From: Elusimicrobia bacterium CG03_land_8_20_14_0_80_50_18
Lineage (GTDB): Bacteria; CG03
Assembly (NCBI GenBank): GCA_002780705.1
Contig: PEUP01000005.1
Span: 12,252-19,363 of the forward strand
Length of the DNA stretch: 7,112 nucleotides
Direction of reading: 5' to 3'
The notes below the pieces were generated by a model. That model made no database searches. It was given only the letters and a program-made list of their open reading frames with translations, and was not told the DNA's origin. Within the stretch, counting starts at the first letter, position 1. Each line of letters opens with the position of its first letter. A program made the position numbers and the translations under genes. Shown here piece after piece: positions 1 through 6,590 of the stretch.

Positions 1-576
1 TTTTACAAAGCGGGAAACAAGAAGGCGGCTTATGCGGATATAATAGCCCGCTGCTGGGCGCAGAGAGTGCATTTAAGTCAGGCCGGCTGGTTCCGTGTTG
101 AAGGGACAACATTCGGAGAAAAAGACGGACAGGGGAACCCTTATTTTGTTTACACATGGTCCACGATGATAGCGGAGGTGGAGGTTGACACCGAAACCGG
201 CCTCGTGGAAGTGCTGAATTTCATAAGCGCCCATGACATAGGCAAAGCCGTCAATCCCCAGCAGGTTGAGGGCCAGATACAGGGTGGGGGCCTCCAGGGA
301 ATAGGATACGCTCTTTCGGAAAATCTCGTGGTGGACGGGGGCTGTATGAGGAATCCCGATTTCGCGGGATATATAATTCCCACAGCGATGGATTCTCCGG
401 ACATCGTGCCCATAATAGTTGAGGAAAAATACCCGAAAGGGCCTTACGGCGCCAAGGGCCTCGGCGAGCCGCCTCTGATATGCGCGGCTCCCGCCATAGC
501 CAACGCCGTTTATAACGCCACGGGCAAAAGGCTCAATGACCTTCCTTTGATACCTGAGAGGGTGAAATGCGCATAA
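1..576 (+). CDS. Molybdenum hydroxylase (xanthine dehydrogenase family) large subunit, C-terminal part; 5' end outside window
   Basis: The frame is open from base 1, so only the last 191 residues of a subunit that is normally about 750 residues long are present. This subunit binds the molybdopterin-cytosine-dinucleotide cofactor and hydroxylates its substrate with oxygen from water. Visible family signatures are HDIGKAVNP followed by GQIQGG (about residues 78-95 of this fragment), typical of cofactor binding, and GPYGAKGLGEPP, in which the Glu encoded at 466-468 matches the catalytic base of the family. The C-terminus, with an AIANAVYNATG stretch, is also typical. The next gene starts inside the end of this one (10-base overlap). 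The substrate pocket lies mostly upstream, so the substrate (purine, aldehyde, aromatic or other) cannot be told. The family is near certain. Confidence 0.95.
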   Translation, partial: FYKAGNKKAAYADIIARCWAQRVHLSQAGWFRVEGTTFGEKDGQGNPYFVYTWSTMIAEVEVDTETGLVEVLNFISAHDIGKAVNPQQVEGQIQGGGLQGIGYALSENLVVDGGCMRNPDFAGYIIPTAMDSPDIVPIIVEEKYPKGPYGAKGLGEPPLICAAPAIANAVYNATGKRLNDLPLIPERVKCA

Positions 577-1025
577 GTTTTAAAATAAACGGAAAAAAAG
601 TCAGCGTGGACGTCGCGCCTGAGGCGAGGCTTCTGGACATCATAAGGGACGAGCTTGGCCTCACGGGGACGAAGGAAGGCTGTTCCAAAGGCGAGTGCGG
701 GGCATGTTCTGTCATCGTGGACGGGGAGCTTGTGAATTCCTGCCTTTTTCCGGCCTCGCAGGCGGAAGGCCGCGTGATAACCACGATAGAGGGCCTGAGC
801 CTCGGAGATAAAATCCACCCCATACAGAAGGCTTTTATAGACGAGGGCGCTGTCCAGTGCGGTTTCTGCACGCCGGGAATGGTGCTGGCGGCCAAGGTGC
901 TGCTGGACAAAAAAAGAAATCCTTCGGAGGAAGATATCAAAAAAGCTCTCTCGGGGAATCTCTGCCGCTGCACGGGCTACACCAAAATAAAAAACGCCGT
1001 GAAGAAAGCGGCCAAAAAAAGATGA
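567..1025 (+). CDS. [2Fe-2S] iron-sulfur subunit of the molybdenum hydroxylase
   Basis: This is the electron-transfer subunit of the heterotrimeric hydroxylase; two [2Fe-2S] clusters relay electrons from the Mo centre to FAD. The 152-residue length is normal. The N-terminal plant-ferredoxin-like domain has C39, C44, C47 (CSKGECGAC) and C59; the C-terminal helical domain has C98 and C101 (CGFCTPGM) and C133 and C135 (CRCTGY). All eight ligands are present. The ATG at 567 is preceded by a purine-rich GAGAGGG ribosome-binding site that lies inside the large-subunit gene. The gene ends in an ATGA overlap with the FAD subunit gene. The C-terminal tail is Lys-rich. Names such as coxS, xdhC or ndhS vary between systems, so no symbol is given. 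Confidence 0.97.
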   Translation: MRISFKINGKKVSVDVAPEARLLDIIRDELGLTGTKEGCSKGECGACSVIVDGELVNSCLFPASQAEGRVITTIEGLSLGDKIHPIQKAFIDEGAVQCGFCTPGMVLAAKVLLDKKRNPSEEDIKKALSGNLCRCTGYTKIKNAVKKAAKKR

Positions 1026-1831
1026 AAAAATTTATAAAGGTCAGCCGCCTCGCCGCTCTCGGCCGGATAAAAGAAGAATGCGTTTTTCTCGCCGGCGGCA
1101 CCGATATCTATGTGGCGCTCAACGACGGGGCTCTGGCCTGCGCGACGCTCTGCGACATATCCCCGCTCAAAACGCTGGACGGAATCAAGCTCAAAGGAAA
1201 AAATATAAGCGTCGGAGCCCTGACGACTTTCGCTTCAATAGCGAAGTCGGCGGTCATAAAAAAATACGCCGCGTGTCTGGCTGAAGCCGCACAGGAAGTG
1301 GGCTCGCCCCAGATAAGAAACCGCGCCACCATAGGCGGCAATGTCGCCAACGGCTCTCCGTCGGGGGATTCCATTCCCGCGCTGTATGTCTTAAAGGCGC
1401 TGATAAAGACGAACCGCCGCTCCGTCGCTGTTGAGCAATTTTTTACGGGCCCGAAAAGGACCGTTCTCAAAAAAAACGAGCTGATAACCGAAATTCTGAT
1501 ACCCCGGAAAAAAACAGTCTCTTCTTTTATGAAAATCGGCGCGCGAAAAGCCCTCGCCATTTCAAAGGTGTCGGCCGCCGCGGCTCTGGATATCAGAGGC
1601 GGAATCATAACTGAAGCTTCCATAGCTTTCGGGGCCGTCGGGCCCACCGTCATAAGATGCGGCAAGACCGGAGAGTTCCTCACAGGCAAAAAGCTTTCCG
1701 GAAATGTCATCGCGAAGGCCTCTCAAATAGCCGCCGGCGAAATCTGTCCCATAGACGATTGCCGCAGCTCAGCGAAATACCGCCGTGAATGCGCCGCTGT
1801 CATTTTAACGCGCATACTGAGGAATAATTGA
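1022..1831 (+). CDS. FAD-binding subunit of the molybdenum hydroxylase
   Basis: This 269-residue subunit takes electrons from the [2Fe-2S] subunit and passes them to NAD+ or another acceptor. The FAD-binding PCMH-type domain spans about residues 1-165, with FLAGGTD (22-28) and RNRATIGGN followed by NGSPSGD (about 99-116), both FAD-contact signatures. The rest matches the CO-dehydrogenase flavoprotein C-terminal domain. The extra 4Fe-4S insertion known from 4-hydroxybenzoyl-CoA reductase is not seen. The frame is open further upstream to 857, but that extension overlaps the iron-sulfur gene and has no family resemblance. The ATG at 1022, in an ATGA overlap, puts the FAD domain right at the N-terminus as is usual. 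The gene order is large-FeS-FAD, the reverse of the classic coxMSL order. Confidence 0.95.
   Translation: MKKFIKVSRLAALGRIKEECVFLAGGTDIYVALNDGALACATLCDISPLKTLDGIKLKGKNISVGALTTFASIAKSAVIKKYAACLAEAAQEVGSPQIRNRATIGGNVANGSPSGDSIPALYVLKALIKTNRRSVAVEQFFTGPKRTVLKKNELITEILIPRKKTVSSFMKIGARKALAISKVSAAAALDIRGGIITEASIAFGAVGPTVIRCGKTGEFLTGKKLSGNVIAKASQIAAGEICPIDDCRSSAKYRRECAAVILTRILRNN
1819..1830 (+). promoter_or_regulatory. Ribosome-binding site and TTG start of the MBL hydrolase gene
   Basis: GAGGA at 1819-1823 sits four bases before a TTG at 1828-1830 whose last two bases form part of the preceding TGA stop (TTGA). This supports the unusual start codon and suggests translation restarts there after the FAD subunit is finished. 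Confidence 0.7.
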
Positions 1832-2454
1832 ACACAGACGGGATTTTCTGGCTGGGGCAGTCGGCTTTCAGGATAGAATCAGGCGGGAAGGTGCTCTACA
1901 TTGACCCTTATATGATTGAGGATTCCGCCAAAAAAGCCGATATTATTCTCATAACGCACGCCCATTTTGATCACTGTTCCGCTGAGGATGTCAAAAAAAT
2001 AATCAAGAAAGACAGTATCGTCGCGGCGGCTGAAAGCTGCGGGGGTAAACTGGATTGCGATATCAAAAGCATGAGGCCCGGCGACAGGCTGGATGAGGCG
2101 GGCTTTTCCGTCAGGGCTGTGAGGGCTTATAACAACGACAAGAATTTCCATCCGAAAAGCAACGGCTGGCTTGGCTTTGTTATAAACCTGCCGGACGGGA
2201 GGACAGTCTATCACGCGGGTGACAGCGACCATATAGACGAGATGAAGGATATAAAAAACATTGACATAGCTTTACTGCCCGTCGGGGGCACCTACACAAT
2301 GAACGCGGAAGAAGCCGCGGGGGCGGCCCTGAGCATATCGCCCAAAATAGCCGTGCCCATGCATTACGGCTCGGTGGTGGGCTCCGTCGCCGACGCTGAG
2401 AAATTCGCCTCTCTTCTCAAAGGCAAAATCAAAACTGTCATCCTGGGGGGCTAA
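1828..2454 (+). CDS. Metallo-beta-lactamase-fold metal-dependent hydrolase (COG2220 / UlaG-like)
   Basis: This is a 208-residue cytoplasmic hydrolase of the MBL superfamily. Metal ligands visible are H44, H46, D48 and H49 (THAHFDH), D132 (YHAGDSD) and H179 (VPMHYGS). The N-terminal FWLGQSAFRIE and DPYM segments are typical of the compact COG2220 group, which includes lactone and phosphodiester hydrolases. The start is TTG at 1828, overlapping the previous stop (TTGA) and preceded by GAGGA at 1819-1823; no ATG fits the family N-terminus. There is no signal peptide. Its place between the hydroxylase subunits and their cofactor genes suggests it acts on the same compound, for example by opening a ring or lactone, but the sequence does not prove that. 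The family is sure, the substrate unknown. Confidence 0.92.
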   Translation: MNTDGIFWLGQSAFRIESGGKVLYIDPYMIEDSAKKADIILITHAHFDHCSAEDVKKIIKKDSIVAAAESCGGKLDCDIKSMRPGDRLDEAGFSVRAVRAYNNDKNFHPKSNGWLGFVINLPDGRTVYHAGDSDHIDEMKDIKNIDIALLPVGGTYTMNAEEAAGAALSISPKIAVPMHYGSVVGSVADAEKFASLLKGKIKTVILGG

Positions 2455-3077
2455 TGCGCCGGCCGGTTCCCATTATACTGTCCGCGGGTTTTTCTTCAAG
2501 GATGAAGGAATCCGGCAGGGGCATCAAGGCCCTTCTGGAAATAAGGCCGGGCGTTACATTTTTAGAAGAAATTTACGGCAAAGTCTCGGATTTTTCCGGC
2601 AAAGTTATCGTCGTTCTCGGCGCGGATAAAGACGAGATTGTCAGGCGCGTCAATATGCCTGAAGCTGAAATCGTTTATAACGCCGGTTTTGAGAAGGGGA
2701 TGTTTTCGTCGCTGAAGAAGGGTCTGTCAAGCTTGTCTCCCGGAAAGGCTTTTATGATCAATCCTGTGGACTGCCCGGCGGTGAAAAAAAGCACTTACGA
2801 AGCCCTCATCCGGCAATGGGAAAGATCTCCGGAGAGGGTACACATTCCTTCTTTTAAGGGCCGCCGCGGCCATCCGGCAATCTATCCCGCCCGTCTGGTT
2901 AGTGAAATACTTGACAGCCCCGACGACTTGAGCGGAGGGCTGAATTTTTTCATTGAAAAAGAAAAAGAAGCGATTTTGCACTTTGACACAGCCGATAAAG
3001 GTGTTATAATGGATATCGACACGCTCGCGGATTATCAATGTCTCGCGGACGCTTTTAAAGGGGGGAAAAATGATTGA
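2454..3077 (+). CDS. mocA: MocA-like molybdenum cofactor nucleotidyltransferase
   Basis: This 207-residue NTP-transferase domain protein probably joins CMP to molybdopterin to make the cytosine-dinucleotide cofactor used by xanthine dehydrogenase-family enzymes. Signatures in order: LSAGFSSRM (9-17), a variant of the nucleotide-binding LAAGxSxRMG loop; K25 of the following IKALL; NAGFEKGMFSSLKKG (76-90); the metal-binding NPVDCPAV (103-110, with D106); GRRGHPAIY (136-144); and DIDTLADY (187-194), a standard C-terminal motif. About four extra residues separate the loop from the conserved Lys. The start overlaps the stop of the MBL gene by one base (TAATG). MobA (guanylyl transfer) is less likely because of the RGHP motif and the neighbouring XdhC and hydroxylase genes. 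Confidence 0.88.
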   Translation: MRRPVPIILSAGFSSRMKESGRGIKALLEIRPGVTFLEEIYGKVSDFSGKVIVVLGADKDEIVRRVNMPEAEIVYNAGFEKGMFSSLKKGLSSLSPGKAFMINPVDCPAVKKSTYEALIRQWERSPERVHIPSFKGRRGHPAIYPARLVSEILDSPDDLSGGLNFFIEKEKEAILHFDTADKGVIMDIDTLADYQCLADAFKGGKND

Positions 3078-3879
3078 TGTAGACAAGATGAAAGCCATTG
3101 CCGACTCCGGCATGCCGGCCGTCATAGCGACGGTCACAAAGAGCGCCGGTTCGGTGCCGCGCGGTCCCGGGGCTTCCATGGTGATTTTCTCCGACGGTTC
3201 AACGAGCGGCACGGTCGGCGGCGGCGCGCTTGAAAAAATGGTTGAGGCGGAAGCGGCGCTCGCTCTTCAGAAAGGCGCGTCCCGAAGCGTTTCGTTCAAC
3301 CTGAGCGCGGCGGGTAAAAAAAACCGCGTGAACACGGGAATGCTCTGCGGCGGTGAGACCGAAGTTTTTCTGGATGTTTACAAGCCTCCGGTTAAGCTGT
3401 TGATATGCGGAGCTGGCCATATAGGCAGGGCGCTTGCTGAGATTGCCGCTGTGATGAAATGGGATTGCGAAATAGTTGACAACAGGGAAGAATATATCAA
3501 GAATAGCGGTGTAAAAAAGGCAAGATTCACCGCTTCGTATAAAAAAGCCTTTGACGGAAAAAAGTTAGGCGGCGACACGGCGGTGGTCATCGCCACGCAT
3601 GGACACGCGGGCGACGCGGACTGTCTTGAGGGCGCGCTGAAAACAAAGGCCTTTTATATAGGCATGATAGGCAGTCGTGTGAAAGTGCCGGCGACTTTTG
3701 CAAAACTGCTTAAAGCTGGTGTAAAAATTGACAGCAGGGTTTATTCCCCTGTTGGAATGGATCTGGGCGGCGAGAGCCCTGAAGAAATAGCTTTGTGCAT
3801 AGCGGCTGAAATAATGAAAGTGCGGAATAATGCTTTGGGCGGTCATCTGAGGATGGCCCCGGGGAGGAAATCAAAATGA
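3070..3879 (+). CDS. xdhC: XdhC-family molybdenum cofactor maturation factor
   Basis: XdhC proteins bind the molybdenum cofactor, support its sulfuration and deliver it to the apo-hydroxylase. In this 269-residue protein the N-terminal XdhC/CoxI domain shows TKSAGSVPRGPGASM (23-37), GTVGGGALE (47-55) and the cysteine motif MLCGG (91-95). The C-terminal Rossmann-type domain shows LLICGAGHIGRALAEIA (110-126), IATHGHAGD (174-182), YIGMIGSR (196-203) and SPVGMDLGGESPEEIALCIAAEI (from 226). Both domains are complete. The ATG at 3070 follows a strong AAGGGGGG ribosome-binding site (3058-3065) and overlaps the mocA-like gene by 8 bases. Its place right after a MocA-like gene and in the same operon as the enzyme subunits fits a dedicated maturation role. 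Confidence 0.93.
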   Translation: MIDVDKMKAIADSGMPAVIATVTKSAGSVPRGPGASMVIFSDGSTSGTVGGGALEKMVEAEAALALQKGASRSVSFNLSAAGKKNRVNTGMLCGGETEVFLDVYKPPVKLLICGAGHIGRALAEIAAVMKWDCEIVDNREEYIKNSGVKKARFTASYKKAFDGKKLGGDTAVVIATHGHAGDADCLEGALKTKAFYIGMIGSRVKVPATFAKLLKAGVKIDSRVYSPVGMDLGGESPEEIALCIAAEIMKVRNNALGGHLRMAPGRKSK

Positions 3880-4643
3880 GGGTTTATCTCATAGCGGAAA
3901 AATTAAAGGTGAGCGTGGCGGATATCCTCAGGGCGGCGAAAAAACTCGGCATGAGAAAAAAATACGCCATATCAAATCTGACCGAGTCTCAGGAAGAAAA
4001 GATAAAGGCGCTCATAAATAAAAAAAACAAAAAAGGCGCGAAAAAAAAGCTCCTTGCGGATTTGAAAAACTCTGGCAAAAAACCGGGTTCTCCCGTCAAA
4101 AAGCCGCCGGAAGAGCCCGTTCACAAAGAGGTGTTTATAGACACTGGCCCGGCCATTCCCGCCAGATACAATGATGAAACTCTCGTTATAATGCCCCGCG
4201 ACCCCTCATGCATGTTCGCTTACTGGGAAATAAGCCGCAGGATTTACGGGCCTCTTGTTCTCAGGGTCTATGAGCTGGACGATTCCGGTGACAGGTACTA
4301 TTTTGACAGCGATGTGGACGGGCTCATCAACAACTGGTATGTGAAAGTGCCGCACCCGGGAAGGAAATACAGAGCCGAGATCGGCTATATGAGCAACGGC
4401 GTTTTTACGCGTATCCTGTCCTCAAATGTGATAGATGTGCCCAGCTCTTCCATTTCCGATGAATCGGACGAGGACTGGATGATAGTCAAAGAAGACCTGA
4501 GGGAAATCATAAAAGACAGCGGTCTTGGTAAGGAATCCAGAAGCAGTCTGCGCCAGGCGCAGTCCAACACGAGGTTACTTTTTGAAATACTGAAAAAAGG
4601 CAAGGTCGCGGGAAGCTCTTCGTCATTAGTAAAGAAAAAATAA
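3876..4643 (+). CDS. IF2_N domain - DUF4912 fusion protein
   Basis: This 255-residue cytoplasmic protein has three parts. Residues 1-50 (RVYLIAEKLKVSVADILRAA... to LINKK) resemble the small N-terminal domain of translation initiation factor IF2, a putative nucleic-acid or protein-binding fold. Residues 48-85 form a Lys- and Pro-rich linker. Residues from about 87 to 190 match DUF4912: ARYNDETLVIMPRDP, FAYWEIS, LVLRVYEL, WYVKVPHPGRKYRAEIGY and LSSNVIDVP. DUF4912 proteins are often encoded next to GH57 glucan enzymes, as here, and may bind alpha-glucan; that role is inferred from context and a carbohydrate-module-like beta pattern, not from a visible catalytic site. The C-terminal 65 residues are acidic then basic and probably helical. 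The ATG at 3876 overlaps the xdhC stop (ATGA) and follows GGGGAGG at 3860-3866. Confidence 0.85.
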   Translation: MRVYLIAEKLKVSVADILRAAKKLGMRKKYAISNLTESQEEKIKALINKKNKKGAKKKLLADLKNSGKKPGSPVKKPPEEPVHKEVFIDTGPAIPARYNDETLVIMPRDPSCMFAYWEISRRIYGPLVLRVYELDDSGDRYYFDSDVDGLINNWYVKVPHPGRKYRAEIGYMSNGVFTRILSSNVIDVPSSSISDESDEDWMIVKEDLREIIKDSGLGKESRSSLRQAQSNTRLLFEILKKGKVAGSSSSLVKKK

Positions 4644-6221
4644 ATGCTCAAGGGCTACCTCTGCATTGTTCTTCACGCGCATCTTCCTTTTGTCCGTCAT
4701 CCGGAATTTCCCGATTTTCTTGAGGAAGACTGGTTTTACGAAGCCGTAACCGAAACATACATCCCGCTTCTTCTTGCGATGGAGAGGCTTGAGAAAGAAG
4801 GCCTTGATTTCCGTCTGACAATGTCGGTGACGCCGCCCCTGGCGAACATGCTCTCCGACAAACTTTTAATGGAGAGATATTCCAGGTATCTTCAAAACCT
4901 GGAAAGATTGAGCGAAAAGGAAGCCAAACGCGCCCTTAAGGTGACGGCCATAAAACCGGCTGTTGAGATGTACAGGCAGCGTTTCCGTGACTGCCGAAGG
5001 TTTCTGAACAAGTACAGCGGCAATCTGATCAAAGCTTTCAAATATTTTCAGGACAAAGGTGTTCTTGAGATAGTAACATGCAACGCCACCCACGGTTTTC
5101 TCCCGCTTATGTGCGAGAAGAAAGACCGCGAGGCCCAGGTGAGGGCGGCTGTGGCCGACTACCGCGAGAAATTCGGAAGAGCGCCCCGCGGTATATGGCT
5201 TGCGGAGTGCGGCTACACCTCCGGCGTGGATGAGATTCTCGCTGACAACGGCATAAGGTATTTCTTCACCGACACCCACGGCATACTTTACGGCCGGCCG
5301 CGGCCCAAATACGCCGTTTACGCCCCTGTTTACTGTCCGTCGGGCGTCGGCGTGTTCGCCAGGGATGTGGAATCTTCCATGCAGGTGTGGAGCGCCGAGT
5401 GCGGCTATCCCGGGGACAGCAGATACAGGGAATTTTACAGGGACATAGGCTATGACCTGCCGGAATCCTATATAGGAGAGCATCTTCATCAGGACCGGGT
5501 GAGAAGGAACATAGGTATCAAATATCACCGTATCACGGGCAAGGTGGCGCTGAACAAAAAGGATTTCTATAATCCCGCCGCCGCGATGCAGGCCGCCGAC
5601 GAGCACGCCGGCCATTTCCTTTTCTGCAGAACGGCCCAGTGCGAGCATCTGTCTTCGGCGCTGGGGAGAACTCCGCTCATTGTCTCACCCTATGACGCAG
5701 AGCTTTACGGGCACTGGTGGTTTGAGGGGCCGGAGTTCATATACCGTCTTTTTAAGAGGCTCGCGGGCCAATCCCTAATACAGCCCGTCACGCCTTCGGG
5801 ATATTTGAAAAAACATCCCAGCCTTCAGATACTCAGCCCCACGCCGTCGAGCTGGGGCGACAAGGGCTATAACGAGGTCTGGCTGAACTCTTCCAACGAC
5901 TGGATATACAGGCATCTGCATCACGCGGCGCGGAAGATGATAGCGCAGGCGGAAAAAAATAAGAACGCATCCGGCATCAGAAAGCGCGTGTTGAATCAGA
6001 TGGCGAGGGAGCTACTTCTGGCCGAATCCAGCGACTGGGCTTTTATCATGACGACGGGAACGATGGTGGCCTACGCGCAGAAAAGAACCAAAACGCATTT
6101 GAAAAATTTCCTTGAACTGGAACAAATGCTTGAGGCCGGCAATATAGATGAGAATTTTCTGAAAGTGTGTGAAGAAAGAAATAATATTTTTCCCGGCATG
6201 GATTTCAGGATATATATCTGA
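4644..6221 (+). CDS. GH57 1,4-alpha-glucan branching enzyme with C-terminal DUF1957 domain
   Basis: This 525-residue enzyme should introduce alpha-1,6 branches into glycogen-like alpha-glucan in the cytoplasm; there is no signal peptide. The GH57 (beta/alpha)7 domain starts at once with LHAHLPFVRHPE (10-21; H11 and H13). The likely nucleophile is E188 in GIWLAECGY and the likely acid/base is D351 in SPYDAELYGHWWFEGPEF. Branching-enzyme hallmarks include FARDVESSMQVWS (238-250), GYPGDSRYREFYRDIGYD (254-271) and SSWGDKGYNEVWLN (402-415). The helical DUF1957 domain covers about 425-525 and includes ESSDWAFIMTTGT (461-473). The length is normal for bacterial GH57 branching enzymes. One small oddity is WLAECGY, where Pro is more usual than Ala. 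The ATG follows the previous stop with no gap, so coupling with the DUF4912 gene is likely. Confidence 0.94.
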   Translation: MLKGYLCIVLHAHLPFVRHPEFPDFLEEDWFYEAVTETYIPLLLAMERLEKEGLDFRLTMSVTPPLANMLSDKLLMERYSRYLQNLERLSEKEAKRALKVTAIKPAVEMYRQRFRDCRRFLNKYSGNLIKAFKYFQDKGVLEIVTCNATHGFLPLMCEKKDREAQVRAAVADYREKFGRAPRGIWLAECGYTSGVDEILADNGIRYFFTDTHGILYGRPRPKYAVYAPVYCPSGVGVFARDVESSMQVWSAECGYPGDSRYREFYRDIGYDLPESYIGEHLHQDRVRRNIGIKYHRITGKVALNKKDFYNPAAAMQAADEHAGHFLFCRTAQCEHLSSALGRTPLIVSPYDAELYGHWWFEGPEFIYRLFKRLAGQSLIQPVTPSGYLKKHPSLQILSPTPSSWGDKGYNEVWLNSSNDWIYRHLHHAARKMIAQAEKNKNASGIRKRVLNQMARELLLAESSDWAFIMTTGTMVAYAQKRTKTHLKNFLELEQMLEAGNIDENFLKVCEERNNIFPGMDFRIYI

Positions 6222-6443
6222 GGAGAAAGGGATTTTGTTTTGCTGGAAGAAAAAATAGGGGAACTTAATTTTTAAGAAAAGTTGTTCAAGTGAGCAAGAG
6301 GTATTTTGTAATTATTGAAAATATGAGTAATTTGAAGGTAAAAGAGGTGTATCACTGTAAGGTGTATAGGACAGGATAATTGTTTAGAATTGAAGCAGCT
6401 TGATGGTTGAACATTGCTTTCGCGGGAGGCGAATGGATAAACC
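6222..6443 (+). other. AT-rich intergenic stretch after the operon, with a possible truncated gene start
   Basis: No intact gene is visible. By direct count 6241-6300 has 20 G/C of 60 and 6301-6360 has 15 of 60, against 38 of 60 in 5161-5220 within the GH57 gene. Right after the GH57 stop there is a ribosome-binding-like GAGGAGAAAGGG (6220-6231) followed by TTG at 6240, which opens an 11-codon frame (MLEEKIGELNF) ending in TAA at 6273-6275. This may be the remnant of the next operon gene. A short weak hairpin (6282-6297: TTGTTC, loop AAGT, GAGCAA) has no following T-run and is not a convincing terminator. Nothing else is recognised. Confidence 0.45.
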
Positions 6444-6590
6444 ATGACAGAGGAAACAGGAACGATTCAAAGCTCGACAGCTTACGGGAAGATTCAAGAA
6501 CACTACTTAAATCCTGCAACTGGAGAAAATGATGGGTAACAATATTTTGTCGATGGCAAAAATGACTTTGATGCGGCAAATAAAAGATTA
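6444..6590 (+). pseudogene. Possible degraded coding fragment of unknown family
   Basis: From an ATG at 6444 the plus strand reads 31 codons (including TAYGKIQEHYLNPATGENDG) to a TAA at 6537-6539. The same frame then continues through codons reading QYFVDGKNDFDAANKRL. The amino-acid choice looks protein-like on both sides of the stop, which would fit a decayed gene. GGAGG at 6424-6428 is too far away (over 15 bases) to be a good ribosome-binding site. The family is not recognised and the segment is short, so chance is a real alternative. Confidence 0.2.

Noticed and set aside
857..1021. Upstream extension of the FAD subunit frame
   Set aside because: It overlaps the conserved end of the iron-sulfur gene and its translation has no resemblance to the family; the ATG at 1022 gives the usual N-terminus.
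4866..5648. 260-codon open frame on the minus strand inside the GH57 gene
   Set aside because: It is antisense to a well-conserved enzyme with intact motifs; long antisense frames are common in GC-rich coding sequence.
6264..6297. Short inverted repeats (CTTAA/TTAAG and TTGTTC/GAGCAA) as a transcription terminator
   Set aside because: The stems are only 5-6 pairs, AT-rich or with a G-U pair, and no T-run follows either.
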